DNA of 64,000 bases from Paracoccus aminovorans (GTDB lineage Bacteria > Pseudomonadota > Alphaproteobacteria > Rhodobacterales > Rhodobacteraceae). The notes beneath the pieces were generated by a model. That model was given only the letters and a program-made list of their open reading frames with translations, was not told where the DNA came from and searched no databases. Both the position numbers and the translations under genes were made by a program. The DNA lies in the NCBI RefSeq assembly GCF_900005615.1, contig NZ_LN832559.1, positions 2,200,837 through 2,264,836 on the forward strand, read 5' to 3'. Positions 23,423 to 32,595 of this stretch are shown piece by piece; within the stretch, counting starts at the first letter, position 1, and each line of letters opens with the position of its first letter.

Positions 23423-26344
23423 ATGAGCGACTCGACCCCGACCGCGCCCGATTATCGCGACACCGTCTTCCTGCCTCAGACCGATTTCCCCATGCGCGCC
23501 GGCCTGCCGCAGCGCGAGCCGGAATGGCTGGCCCGCTGGGAGCGGATCGGCATCTACGACCGGCTGCGCGAACGGGCCGAGGGGCGCGCGCCCTTCATCC
23601 TGCACGACGGCCCTCCCTATGCGAACGGCAACCTGCATATCGGCCACGCGCTGAACAAGACCATCAAGGACATCATCGTGCGCAGCCACCAGATGATGGG
23701 CCGCGACGCGCGCTATGTGCCGGGCTGGGACTGCCACGGGTTGCCGATCGAGTGGAAGATCGAGGAGAAATACCGCCATGACGGCCGCGACAAGGATGCG
23801 GTGGACGTGGTCGAGTTCCGCCAGGAATGCCGCCGCTTCGCCGAAGCCTGGGTCGATGTCCAGCGCGAGGAGTTCAAGCGGCTGGGCGTCACCGGCAAGT
23901 GGGACGATCCCTATCTGACCATGGATTTCCACGCCGAGGCGGTGATCGCGGCCGAGTTCATGAAGCTGGTGATGAACGGTTCGCTTTACCAGGGTTCGAA
24001 GCCGGTGATGTGGTCTCCGGTCGAGAAGACCGCCCTGGCCGAGGCCGAGGTCGAGTATCACGACCATCAGAGCCATACCATCTGGGTGCGGTTTCCCGTC
24101 ACCGGGTCGGCGAGTATTTGGGGAACAGAGAAGCCCGCCAGCGTGGTGATCTGGACCACCACCCCCTGGACCATTCCGCAGAACCGGGCGGTGGCTTATA
24201 ATCCGGCGATCTCCTACGGGCTTTATCGCGTGGGGGCGGTGGCCGAGAATGCCACGGCGCAGCCGGGCGAATTGCTGGTGCTGGCCGATGCACTGGCCGA
24301 AAGCGTGAAGCAGGCCGGCAAGATCGAGGGTTGGGAGCGGTTGCGCGACGTGGCGGCGGCCGATCTGGAGGGGCTGGTACTGGCCCATCCGCTGCGCGGC
24401 ATCGAGGGGGGCTTGGGCGAATGGGACTACGACGTGCCCATGCTGCCGGGCGAGCATGTCACCGAGGATGCGGGCACCGGATTCGTGCATACCGCCCCCA
24501 GCCATGGCGACGACGACTATCAGCTGGGGCTGAAGTTCAAGCTGCCGATGACCTATAACGTCGAGCCGGACGGCTCATATCGCGCCGACCTGCCGATCTT
24601 CGGCGGGCAGGCGATCCTGACACCCGAGGGCAAGGAAGGCCCGGCCAACGTCAGCGTCATCAAGCAACTGGCCTGGGCCGGGGCGCTGCTGGCCAAGGGC
24701 AAGGTGAAGCACTCCTATCCGCATTCGTGGCGGTCCAAGGCACCGCTGATCTATCGCAACACGCCGCAATGGTTCGCCGCCATCGACGCGCCGCTGGCCG
24801 ACGGCATGGGGCAATATGGCGACACCATCCGCACCCGGGCGCTGACCTCGATCGACAGGCTGGTGAAGTGGTGGCCGCAATCGGGGCGCAACCGCATCCA
24901 TTCCATGGTCGAGAACCGGCCCGACTGGGTGCTGTCGCGTCAGCGCGCCTGGGGCGTGCCGCTGACCTGCTTCGTCAAGAAGGGCGCAAAGCCCACCGAC
25001 CCGGACTTCCTGCTGCGCGACCAGCGCGTCAACGACCGCATCATCGCCGCCTTCGAAAAGGATGGCGCCGATGTCTGGTATCGGCCCGGCTTTGTCTCCG
25101 AGGTGCTGGCAGGCGTTGCCGATCCGGCGGATTACGATCAGGTGATGGACGTGCTGGACGTCTGGTTCGACAGCGGCTCGACCCATGCCTTCGTGCTGCG
25201 CGACCGCGCCGACGGGGCCCCGGACGGCATCGCCGACGTCTATCTGGAGGGCACCGACCAGCATCGCGGCTGGTTCCAGTCCTCGCTGCTGCAGGCCTGC
25301 GCGACCAAGGGCCGGGCGCCCTATCGCAACGTGGTCACGCATGGCTTCACCCTGGACGAGAAGGGCATGAAGATGTCCAAGTCGCTGGGCAATACCATCG
25401 TTCCGGCCGAGGTCATCAAGCAATACGGCGCCGACATCCTGCGGCTGTGGGTGGCGCAGACCGACTATACCGCCGACCAGCGCATCGGGCCCGAGATCCT
25501 GAAGGGCACCGCCGACAGCTATCGCCGGCTGCGCAATACGCTGCGCTTCGTGCTGGGCAACCTCGACGGCTTTACCGAGGCCGAGCGCATCGACGCGGCG
25601 GACATGCCGGAACTGGAGCAATGGGTGTTGCACCGGCTGGCGCAGATCGACGCGCAGCTGCGCCATGGCTATGACAGCTTCGACTTCCAGGGCGTGTTCC
25701 AGACCGTGTTCCAGTTCGCCACGGTGGATCTGTCGGCCTTCTATTTCGACATCCGCAAGGACGCGCTTTACTGCGATGCCCCCGATTCGGCGCGGCGGCG
25801 GGCGGCGCGGACGGTGCTGGACCTGCTGTTCCACCGCATCGTGACCTGGCTGGCGCCGATCCTGCCCTTTACCATGGAGGATGTCTGGCTGTCGCGCTTC
25901 CCCTCCGAGGACGACAGCGTGCATCTGCACGACTTCCCGGCGACGCCCGCCGATTGGCTGAACGAGGCGCTGGCGCGGAAATGGGACACCATCCGCCGCA
26001 TCCGCCGCGTGGTCACCGCCGCGCTGGAGATCAAGCGCACCGACAAGGTGATCGGCGCCAGCCTGGAAGCCGCGCCGGTGGTGCATGTCGATCTTGCCGA
26101 AGAGCTGCAGGCGCTGAAATCGGTGGATTTCGCCGAGGTCTGCATCACCTCGGACCTGAGCCTGACCGCCGATCCGGCCCCGGGCGAGGCCTTCCGGCTG
26201 TCGGACGTGCCGGGGATCGGCGTCGTCTTCGAGGCGGCGGAGGGCGAGAAATGCCAGCGCTGCTGGAAGATCCTGCCCGATGTCGGCAGCCACAAGCACC
26301 CGGGCACCTGCGCCCGCTGCGACGCCGCGCTGAGCCGGGGATAG
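23423..26344 (+). CDS. ileS: Isoleucyl-tRNA synthetase
   Basis: A 973-aa class I synthetase that charges tRNA-Ile. Motifs in order are HIGH (72-75), the editing-domain start VIWTTTPWTIPQNRAV near residue 245, DVWFDSGSTHAF, KMSKS (650-654) and a C-terminal zinc finger with cysteines at about 944, 947, 963 and 966. The unusual feature is the peptide ASIWGTEK (residues 230-237) just before the editing domain, encoded by an in-frame copy of the GAGTATTTGGGGAAC repeat. It probably lies in a tolerant linker, since the reading frame and all catalytic motifs remain intact. Confidence 0.97.
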   Translation: MSDSTPTAPDYRDTVFLPQTDFPMRAGLPQREPEWLARWERIGIYDRLRERAEGRAPFILHDGPPYANGNLHIGHALNKTIKDIIVRSHQMMGRDARYVPGWDCHGLPIEWKIEEKYRHDGRDKDAVDVVEFRQECRRFAEAWVDVQREEFKRLGVTGKWDDPYLTMDFHAEAVIAAEFMKLVMNGSLYQGSKPVMWSPVEKTALAEAEVEYHDHQSHTIWVRFPVTGSASIWGTEKPASVVIWTTTPWTIPQNRAVAYNPAISYGLYRVGAVAENATAQPGELLVLADALAESVKQAGKIEGWERLRDVAAADLEGLVLAHPLRGIEGGLGEWDYDVPMLPGEHVTEDAGTGFVHTAPSHGDDDYQLGLKFKLPMTYNVEPDGSYRADLPIFGGQAILTPEGKEGPANVSVIKQLAWAGALLAKGKVKHSYPHSWRSKAPLIYRNTPQWFAAIDAPLADGMGQYGDTIRTRALTSIDRLVKWWPQSGRNRIHSMVENRPDWVLSRQRAWGVPLTCFVKKGAKPTDPDFLLRDQRVNDRIIAAFEKDGADVWYRPGFVSEVLAGVADPADYDQVMDVLDVWFDSGSTHAFVLRDRADGAPDGIADVYLEGTDQHRGWFQSSLLQACATKGRAPYRNVVTHGFTLDEKGMKMSKSLGNTIVPAEVIKQYGADILRLWVAQTDYTADQRIGPEILKGTADSYRRLRNTLRFVLGNLDGFTEAERIDAADMPELEQWVLHRLAQIDAQLRHGYDSFDFQGVFQTVFQFATVDLSAFYFDIRKDALYCDAPDSARRRAARTVLDLLFHRIVTWLAPILPFTMEDVWLSRFPSEDDSVHLHDFPATPADWLNEALARKWDTIRRIRRVVTAALEIKRTDKVIGASLEAAPVVHVDLAEELQALKSVDFAEVCITSDLSLTADPAPGEAFRLSDVPGIGVVFEAAEGEKCQRCWKILPDVGSHKHPGTCARCDAALSRG
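24112..24133. repeat. In-frame copy of the GAGTATTTGG repeat inside ileS
   Basis: GAGTATTTGGGGAACAGAG and three more bases lie within the ileS coding sequence and encode the core of ASIWGTEK. The 22 bases match the right arm of the 19353-19428 repeat (read on its other strand) except for about one base (CAGAG versus CGAAG region). It is a single arm, not a hairpin. Confidence 0.8.
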
Positions 26345-26393
26345 GCGGCAAGACCGCGGGTCGCGCCGAAGCGCGGGCCCACGGACACTTGCG

Positions 26394-27602
26394 TCAGCGG
26401 AACCACAGCCCCGCGCGGCGCAGGCGTTGGCGCGTGGCCTTCTCGGTCGGGGGCGGGTTTTCGCCGTCGAACATCGGACGGATGCGGCTGCGGCCCTCGC
26501 CCTCGGCGATCAGCCGCTGGGCGGCCTCGTCCTCGGCCAGCAGCGGCGCGATGCGCGGGTCCGCGGCCAGATCCTCGATCAGCCCCGCCACCGGCTCGGG
26601 CTCGCGCGCGTAGAGCAGCGACAGGTTGCGGTAATGGCAGGTCGCCCAGCCGTCCAGCCCGGCAAGTTCGGGTCCCGGCCGGCCGCCGCCCAGCGCATGG
26701 ATCACCAGCGGCAGCGTCACCTGGTCGAGCCAGGGATCGAGGCTTTGGCAGGCCAGCGCCTCGCCCGGCTCGGCGCGGATCTGCGCGGCCCAGTCCAGGA
26801 AGCGGCGGCCGAATTCCTGTGGGTCGGCACCGAAAAACCAGCCGGCGTTGAAATAGAGATAGCGTTCCCAATGCTCGTCGGGCTGGTCGGGGTCCAGCGA
26901 ACTGGCGAAATCCAGGCCGAACCGGTCATAGAGCGATTTCCAGATCTGCGTGTAGCCCGGACCGTAGAGCGGCGGTTCGGGCCAGGTCGCGCTGCGCCGC
27001 ATCGAGGCCGCGGGGCGCGAGAAGTCGAAGCCGACCCGGTCCAGCGGCCCGGTCACCAGCGTGTCGCTGTCGAAGAAGACGAAGGGTTGGCCGGCGGGCA
27101 GCAGCGTCAGCGCCTCGATCTTGTTGCCATGGGGATAGCTGGCGCCGAAGCAAGTGGCGGTGAAGGGCAGGATCTCGGCGCCGAAATCGGCCAGGGCGCG
27201 GCGCACCGGCTCGGGCATCGCGGTGCGGCTGCCGGCCCAGGCGCCTTCCGGTCGCGGCTCGGCCACGATCAGCCGACCCCGCCAGCCGGGGGCGTTCCGC
27301 CGCAGACTGGCGGCGAACAGCACCGCCTGCACGCCCAGCCGCTGGCCCTGGCCGACCAGCAGGATGTTGAACACCTGCGACGAAGCCAGTTGCGGGGCCG
27401 CGGCTTTCGCCGGGGTGCCGGGCTGCGGCGCGGGTTGCGGCTGGTCACGGCCCTTGTCGCTGCCCTTGCGGGCGGCACGTTCGGCTTGGCGGGCGGCGCG
27501 ACGTTCCTCGCGTTCGGCCCGGTTCGCGGCTTGCCTCGCCGCGCGTTCGGCTGCCCGGTCGGCCGCCGCGGGCGGCGGGGCATCCTTGCTGTCATCGGTC
27601 AT
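26394..27602 (-). CDS. Glycosyltransferase-like protein of unknown role with charged N-terminal tail
   Basis: A 402-aa protein. Residues about 10-75 are an Arg/Ala/Glu-rich, probably helical or disordered tail (repeats such as RAAERAARQAANRAEREERR), followed by a Pro-rich linker. The rest resembles a GT-A nucleotide-sugar fold: FNILLVGQGQRLGVQAVLFA, a strand ending PFVFFDSDTLVTGPL with a DSD metal-binding motif, YFNAGWFFG and CQSLDPWLDQVTLPL. No signal peptide is seen. The frame could start at 27647, but MTDDSKDAP (27600-27602) is the more natural N-terminus. The positively charged tail could bind membrane or nucleic acid; that is inference. Confidence 0.65.
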   Translation of the reverse strand: MTDDSKDAPPPAAADRAAERAARQAANRAEREERRAARQAERAARKGSDKGRDQPQPAPQPGTPAKAAAPQLASSQVFNILLVGQGQRLGVQAVLFAASLRRNAPGWRGRLIVAEPRPEGAWAGSRTAMPEPVRRALADFGAEILPFTATCFGASYPHGNKIEALTLLPAGQPFVFFDSDTLVTGPLDRVGFDFSRPAASMRRSATWPEPPLYGPGYTQIWKSLYDRFGLDFASSLDPDQPDEHWERYLYFNAGWFFGADPQEFGRRFLDWAAQIRAEPGEALACQSLDPWLDQVTLPLVIHALGGGRPGPELAGLDGWATCHYRNLSLLYAREPEPVAGLIEDLAADPRIAPLLAEDEAAQRLIAEGEGRSRIRPMFDGENPPPTEKATRQRLRRAGLWFR

Positions 27603-28385
27603 GGTCGTTCCGTCGCGCGAATCCCTCGTATGGATCGCTCTTAGCAAGGTTTCGCCTTATCATTCCAGAGGCGAATTGAATAAAGGGATTTCAACCTGAA
27701 TTAGATAAACCTATTCAAACCGGTTGCATAAAACACGCATGAATTGCATAAACCCGCCATAAAAGCAGGAAACCTCACCAAAAAGGCAGGTTCACCCCTT
27801 AAGGCTTTCCATGCACGGTGTCCAAAGCCGTTGAACGATTTTCCTCTTTTACAGGTACGGCGAGACCGGGTGGGAAAGGGCACTGTCTCACCCGGTCGCT
27901 CTTGAGACCGAAGTTCTCATCTCTGTCGAAGTTTGTCGACCACCCCATTGCGGGCGCGGCGCTTTTCCGCCGATACCCTTGCGTCATCTTGCGGAAATCG
28001 CTGTAGAGTTCAGGCTAAGGTCAGCCCCAACGGCGGCGTTCCGTCGGGCGCGGAAAAAGCCGGGGCCGCTCGAATAGACCTGGCCTTCGGCGCTATTCGG
28101 GATTTCGCGAAAACTTTTGAAAGCCGATTTGAAAAACGCCTCCCGGGATCGTCCGGCCATTCAACCGGCGCGGAATGCCTGACCGAGGGGCCAGGGGATA
28201 TTCCCCTGTCCCACCTTCGCCCCGCAAAAGTGCCGGTCCTCGCGCGCAGCCGGCGTTCGGCCCCGCCGGTCCCCCGGTGCGGATGAAGGATTTTCAACGC
28301 ATCGTTAAGACAGCAAGGGCAATTGCGTGAATGGCGGCATGTCCTCGGGCAAGCTATCGTTTCACCAGCTAGAGAGGAGTCCAAC
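27603..28385. other. Long non-coding region between glycosyltransferase-like gene and puuD
   Basis: About 780 bp with no convincing gene. The first part (27640-27780) is AT-rich for this genome and holds a direct repeat of TTGCATAAA (27723 and 27744) that could serve as promoter material. A 9-bp perfect hairpin lies at 27864-27897. The rest is ordinary GC-rich DNA up to a GAGAGGAG ribosome site for puuD. Short open frames on both strands (about 60 codons) have no recognisable start signals or domains. Confidence 0.6.
27864..27897. other. Perfect 9-bp hairpin in non-coding DNA
   Basis: GACCGGGTG (27864-27872) and CACCCGGTC (27889-27897) form a perfect inverted repeat with a 16-base spacer. 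It is not followed by T residues, so it is not a standard terminator; it could be part of a small RNA or a protein-binding site in the region upstream of puuD. Confidence 0.5.
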
Positions 28386-29633
28386 ATGTCCGATTTCGCC
28401 GTCATCTGGGACTGGCTCGCATTCGCCATACGCTGGACGCATGTCGTCACCGCGATCTGCTGGATCGGCTCGTCCTTCTATTTCGTCGCGCTCGACCTCG
28501 GCCTGCGCAAGGTGCCCGGACTGCCGGCCGGCGCGCATGGCGAGGAGTGGCAGGTCCACGGCGGCGGTTTCTACCATATCCAGAAATACCTGGTCGCACC
28601 CGAGCGGATGCCCGACCACCTGATCTGGTTCAAATGGGAAAGCTACATGACCTGGATCTCGGGGGCGGCGCTCCTGATGGTCACCTATTGGGTCGGGTCC
28701 GAGCTGTTCCTGATCGACCCCGCCAAGATGGAGCTGGCGCCCTGGCAGGCGATCCTGATCTCGGCCGGTTCGCTGTCGATCGGCTGGCTGGTCTATACCA
28801 ACCTGTGCAAGTCCAAGTTGGGCGAGACGCCGACCCTGCTGATGCTGCTTCTGTTCGTGCTGCTGATGGCGATGGGCTGGGGCTATAACCAGGTCTTCAC
28901 CGGCCGCGCCACCATGCTGCACCTGGGCGCCTTCACCGCCACGATCATGACGGCGAACGTGTTCTTCGTCATCATGCCGAACCAGCGCATCGTCGTCGCC
29001 GACCTCAAGGCCGGACGTCCCGCCGATCCGAAATACGGCAAGATCGCCAAGCTGCGCTCGACGCACAACAACTACCTGACCCTGCCGGTCGTGTTCCTGA
29101 TGCTGTCGAACCACTATCCGCTGGCCTTCGCCACCGAATACAACTGGATCATCGCCGGGCTGATCTTCCTGATGGGCGTGACCATCCGCCACTTCTTCAA
29201 CACCATGCACGCCGGCGGCGGCATGAAATGGTGGACCTGGGCCGCGACCACGATCCTGTTCGTCATCGTCATGTGGCTCTCGACCGCGCCGATGTTCCGC
29301 CAGACGGTCGAGGAATCCGAGGCCCGCGTCCTGACCCCGACCCAGCAGGCGATGATCGACGCGCCCGGCTGGGACGAGGCCTCGGGCGCGGTCATGGGCC
29401 GCTGCTCGATGTGCCACGCCAGGGAGCCCTCGTACGAGGGCATCCACACCGCGCCCAAGGGCGTGCTGCTGGAAACCCCCGACGACATCACACGCGCCGC
29501 GCGGGAAATCTATATCCAGGCCGGCGTGACCCACGCCATGCCGCCCGCGAACGTCAGCTTCATGGAACCCGAGGAGCGCCAGGCCATCGTCGACTGGTAT
29601 CGCGGGCTGCCCAAGACCTTCGCCTGGAACTGA
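28386..29633 (+). CDS. puuD: Urate hydroxylase PuuD, membrane protein with C-terminal cytochrome c domain
   Basis: A 415-aa protein oxidising urate to 5-hydroxyisourate. It starts with MSDFAVIWDWLAFAIRWTHV after a strong GAGAGGAG ribosome site, has about eight hydrophobic segments, and ends in a cytochrome c domain with the haem motif CSMCH (C340, C343, H344) and a likely distal methionine in VTHAMPPANV. This places urate oxidation at the respiratory chain rather than producing peroxide. Its neighbours, xdhABC and guaD, make urate from guanine and xanthine. No hydroxyisourate hydrolase or OHCU decarboxylase gene is in the window. Confidence 0.93.
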   Translation: MSDFAVIWDWLAFAIRWTHVVTAICWIGSSFYFVALDLGLRKVPGLPAGAHGEEWQVHGGGFYHIQKYLVAPERMPDHLIWFKWESYMTWISGAALLMVTYWVGSELFLIDPAKMELAPWQAILISAGSLSIGWLVYTNLCKSKLGETPTLLMLLLFVLLMAMGWGYNQVFTGRATMLHLGAFTATIMTANVFFVIMPNQRIVVADLKAGRPADPKYGKIAKLRSTHNNYLTLPVVFLMLSNHYPLAFATEYNWIIAGLIFLMGVTIRHFFNTMHAGGGMKWWTWAATTILFVIVMWLSTAPMFRQTVEESEARVLTPTQQAMIDAPGWDEASGAVMGRCSMCHAREPSYEGIHTAPKGVLLETPDDITRAAREIYIQAGVTHAMPPANVSFMEPEERQAIVDWYRGLPKTFAWN

Positions 29634-29644
29634 TCCGGCCGGGC

Positions 29645-29992
29645 CTATTCGCCCAGGGCGTGCCAGACCCCGCCAAGGCCGTCGCCCGCCTTGTCGCCCG
29701 CCTTCTTGTCGCCGGCGAAGTAATAGGCGGGCTTGCCGCCCAGGGTCCATTGCATGCTGCCGTCCGTGCGCTCGACCGTGCCCCAGCCTTCGGGCTTGGT
29801 CTCGCCCTCGCGCATCATGTAGGGCGGCCATTTCGCCGCGCAATCGTCGTAGCAGGCGGGTTTTCCGCCGGCATCCTTGTCGAAGCTGTAAAGCGTCATT
29901 CCCTTGTCGCCGGTGGCGACGCCCTGCGCCTGCGCCGCACCGAAGGGCAGCAGGATCAGCCCTGCCGCCAGCCAGCCTGAAATCCGTTTCAT
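29645..29992 (-). CDS. Secreted COG4315-type repeat protein
   Basis: A 115-aa exported protein: signal peptide MKRISGWLAAGLILLPFGAA, then GDKGMTLYSFDKDAGGKPACYDDCAAKWPPY and GGKPAYYFAGDKKAGD. This is the conserved but functionally uncharacterised COG4315/Lipoprotein_15 pattern, with paired cysteines in ACYDDCAAKWPP. It converges with puuD across an 11-bp gap. The start is set at the signal peptide; longer frames reach into the LysR gene and are shadows. Confidence 0.82.
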   Translation of the reverse strand: MKRISGWLAAGLILLPFGAAQAQGVATGDKGMTLYSFDKDAGGKPACYDDCAAKWPPYMMREGETKPEGWGTVERTDGSMQWTLGGKPAYYFAGDKKAGDKAGDGLGGVWHALGE

Positions 29993-30132
29993 GGCACCGT
30001 TCTCCTGCCCCGCAAGGCATCCGCCGGTCGCTTCAGGACTGCCCGCAACACCCGAGGCAAACCTCTGCCGGCCGCTGAATCCTAATCCGCAAAGCCGCCG
30101 CTGTCGCGTCAACTTTCGGCGATGCGCGGCGG

Positions 30133-31029
30133 TTAGCCGAAAAGCCCCCGCGTCTCGCGCGCGATGAAATCGGCGAACAGCCGCACCTTGGGATCCTGCA
30201 GGCGGCGATGCGGCGTCAGCACGCCGAATTGCGAGGGGATCGGCGGGAATTGCGGCAGCACCGCGACCAGTTCCCCTGAGGCCAGCTGCTCGGCCACCTC
30301 GTAGCGTGGGCGGTTGACGATGCCCCTGCCCGCCAGCGCCCAGCCGGTCAGCACGTCGCCGTCGTCGGCATCGAACTTGCCGTTCACCAGCAGCTTCTGC
30401 GGCCCCTCGGGGGTCTGCAGCACCCAGTAATATTCCGGGCTGCGCGGATAGCGCAGCAGCAGGCAATTATGCCCGACCAGGTCCTCGGGGCTTTCCGGGC
30501 AGCCATGGGCGTCCAGATAGGCCTGCGTCGTCACCAGCACGCGCGGGCATTCGGCGATGCGCCGCCATTTCAGCGCCGAATCCTGCGGTTCGCCCAGAAA
30601 GAACGCCAGGTCGATGCCGTCGGCGATGATGTCCACGTTGCGGTCCGACAGCCGCAGCCGCAGTTCGACCCCCGGATATTCGTCGCAGAACTTCGGCACC
30701 AGCGGCGCGATCAGCCGCCGCCCCAGCCCCAGCGGCGCCGTGATCCGCAAGGCCCCATGCGGATTGCCGGAAAAGCCCGAGACCACCGCCTCGGCCTCGT
30801 CCAGCGTCTCGATCACCCGCCGGGCGTTGTCGTAGAAGGCCCGCCCCACCTCGGTCGGCACCAGCTTGCGGGTGGTGCGGTTGAGCAGCCGCACGCCATA
30901 GCGCGTCTCCAGGTCCTTGATCCGATTCGAGGCCACCGCCGGCGACATGCGCAGGTCGCGGCCCCCGGCCGTGATCGAGCCAAGCTCGACCACACGCACG
31001 AAAACCCGAAGACTTTCAAGATATGGCAT
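30133..31029 (-). CDS. LysR-family transcriptional regulator next to xdhABC
   Basis: A 298-aa LysR regulator with an N-terminal winged helix (MPYLESLRVFVRVVELGSIT, then SPAVASNRIKDLETRYGVRL and LNRTTRKLVPTEVG) and a periplasmic-binding-like effector domain. It is divergent from the xanthine dehydrogenase genes with 120 bp between starts, the usual arrangement for a LysR protein controlling its neighbour. A purine such as xanthine or urate would be a plausible effector, by inference. An inverted repeat at 31045-31065 lies between the genes. Confidence 0.9.
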   Translation of the reverse strand: MPYLESLRVFVRVVELGSITAGGRDLRMSPAVASNRIKDLETRYGVRLLNRTTRKLVPTEVGRAFYDNARRVIETLDEAEAVVSGFSGNPHGALRITAPLGLGRRLIAPLVPKFCDEYPGVELRLRLSDRNVDIIADGIDLAFFLGEPQDSALKWRRIAECPRVLVTTQAYLDAHGCPESPEDLVGHNCLLLRYPRSPEYYWVLQTPEGPQKLLVNGKFDADDGDVLTGWALAGRGIVNRPRYEVAEQLASGELVAVLPQFPPIPSQFGVLTPHRRLQDPKVRLFADFIARETRGLFG

Positions 31030-31044
31030 GGTTGCACCTGGGCT

Positions 31045-31065
31045 CTTTCAAGGAATCGCTGAAAG
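31045..31065. promoter_or_regulatory. Inverted repeat CTTTCA-N9-TGAAAG, candidate LysR site
   Basis: Perfect 6-bp arms (CTTTCA at 31045-31050, TGAAAG at 31060-31065) separated by nine bases lie in the divergent region between the LysR gene and xdhA. Dyads of this spacing are typical recognition sites for LysR regulators. It is close to the LysR start, as expected for autoregulation. Confidence 0.45.
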
Positions 31066-31149
31066 TCTTATGCTCAATCTGTCATTTCTCAAAGCGCAAT
31101 TCGCATCTAGGCTTTTCTCCATACCCCAGCCATGCCGAGCGAGGACCGA

Positions 31150-32595
31150 ATGGGCCACGAATTGCGCTTCCTGCTGAACGATACCGAGATCCGCCTGACC
31201 GAGGCCGGATCCCGGGACACGCTCCTGGACTTCCTGCGACTGAACCGCCGCCTGACCGGCACCAAGGAGGGCTGCGCCGAAGGCGACTGCGGTGCCTGCA
31301 CGGTGCTGGTCGGCCGGCTGCACCACGGCGCGCTGCATTACGAGCCGATCAACGCCTGTATCCGCTTTCTGGCCTCGTGCCACGGCTGCCATATCGTCAC
31401 CGTCGAGCATCTGCGCGGCGCGAACGGCGGGCTGCACCCGGTGCAGGCGGCGATGGTGGAACATCACGGCAGCCAATGCGGCTTTTGCACGCCGGGCTTC
31501 GTGATGGCGCTCTACGGGCTGTGGATGCAGAACCCGCGCCCGGACATGCTGGCGATCGAGACTGCGCTGCAAGGCAACCTCTGCCGCTGCACCGGCTACG
31601 AGCCGATCGTGAAGGCCGCCTTCGCCGCCTCCGAGGCCGGCGGCCAGCACATGGACGCGCTGACCGTCGAGCGCGACCGCGTCACCGCCGCCCTGGCCGC
31701 GATCCCGCGCGAGCGGGTCGAGGTCGCGCGCGGCGAGGACCGCGCCATCCTGCCCGCCGACGCCGCCGACCTGGCGCAGGTGCTGGCCGAGAATCCCAAG
31801 GCCACCATCGTCGCCGGCGCCACCGACGTGGGCCTGTGGGTGACGAAATTCCTGCGCGACATCTCTCCGGCCGTGTTCATCGGCGATCTGCAGGACCTCA
31901 AGAAGATCGAGATCACCCCCGGCCATATCACCATCGGCGCCGGCGTGACCTATTCCGAATTCGAGCCCTTCGTGCTGGCGCATTTCCCCGAGGCGCTGGA
32001 CTATTGGCGCCGCATCGGCGGCTGGCAGGTCCGCAATGCCGGCACCATCGGCGGCAATGTCGCCAACGGCTCGCCCATCGGGGAAACCCCGCCGCTGCTG
32101 ATCGCGCTTGGCGCCACCATGCGGCTGCGCAGCGTCGAGGGCAGCCGCGAACTGCCGGTCGAGGATTACTTCATCGACTACGGCAAGCAGGACCGCCGCC
32201 CCGGCGAATTCGTCGAGGCGATCACCGTGCCCCTGAAGGGCGAGGCGCGCATCGCGGCCTACAAGGTCAGCAAGCGCCACCATGCCGACATCACCGCCTC
32301 GGCCGCCGCCTTCCGGGTGGAAACCGACGGCGCGATCATCATCGACGCCCGCGTGGCCTTCGGCGGCATGGCCGCGACCCCGAAACGCGCCGCCGCCGCC
32401 GAAGCGGCGCTGAACGGCCAGCCTTTCACCGCCGAGACCTTCGAGGCCGCGGCAAAGGCCGTCGCCAACGACTTCCAGCCGCTCAGCGACTGGCGGGCCA
32501 GCAAGGAATATCGCCAGCAACTCGCCGCCAATTTCTTCCGCCGCTTCTGGCTTGAACAGTCCGGCGCGGAGCACCGCCTGAGGAGGGCCGAATGA
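31150..32595 (+). CDS. xdhA: Xanthine dehydrogenase small subunit (2Fe-2S and FAD domains)
   Basis: A 481-aa protein carrying the iron-sulfur and flavin parts of xanthine dehydrogenase. The first 2Fe-2S cluster uses C42, C47 and C50 (EGCAEGDCGACTV) plus a later cysteine; the second uses QCGFCTPGF and NLCRCTGYEPI. The FAD domain shows TIVAGATDVGLWVTK and NAGTIGGNVANGSPIGETPP. The ATG at 31150 has a GAGGA ribosome site; one at 31132 does not. Its last four bases overlap xdhB. Together with XdhB it oxidises hypoxanthine and xanthine to urate, reducing NAD. Confidence 0.95.
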   Translation: MGHELRFLLNDTEIRLTEAGSRDTLLDFLRLNRRLTGTKEGCAEGDCGACTVLVGRLHHGALHYEPINACIRFLASCHGCHIVTVEHLRGANGGLHPVQAAMVEHHGSQCGFCTPGFVMALYGLWMQNPRPDMLAIETALQGNLCRCTGYEPIVKAAFAASEAGGQHMDALTVERDRVTAALAAIPRERVEVARGEDRAILPADAADLAQVLAENPKATIVAGATDVGLWVTKFLRDISPAVFIGDLQDLKKIEITPGHITIGAGVTYSEFEPFVLAHFPEALDYWRRIGGWQVRNAGTIGGNVANGSPIGETPPLLIALGATMRLRSVEGSRELPVEDYFIDYGKQDRRPGEFVEAITVPLKGEARIAAYKVSKRHHADITASAAAFRVETDGAIIIDARVAFGGMAATPKRAAAAEAALNGQPFTAETFEAAAKAVANDFQPLSDWRASKEYRQQLAANFFRRFWLEQSGAEHRLRRAE

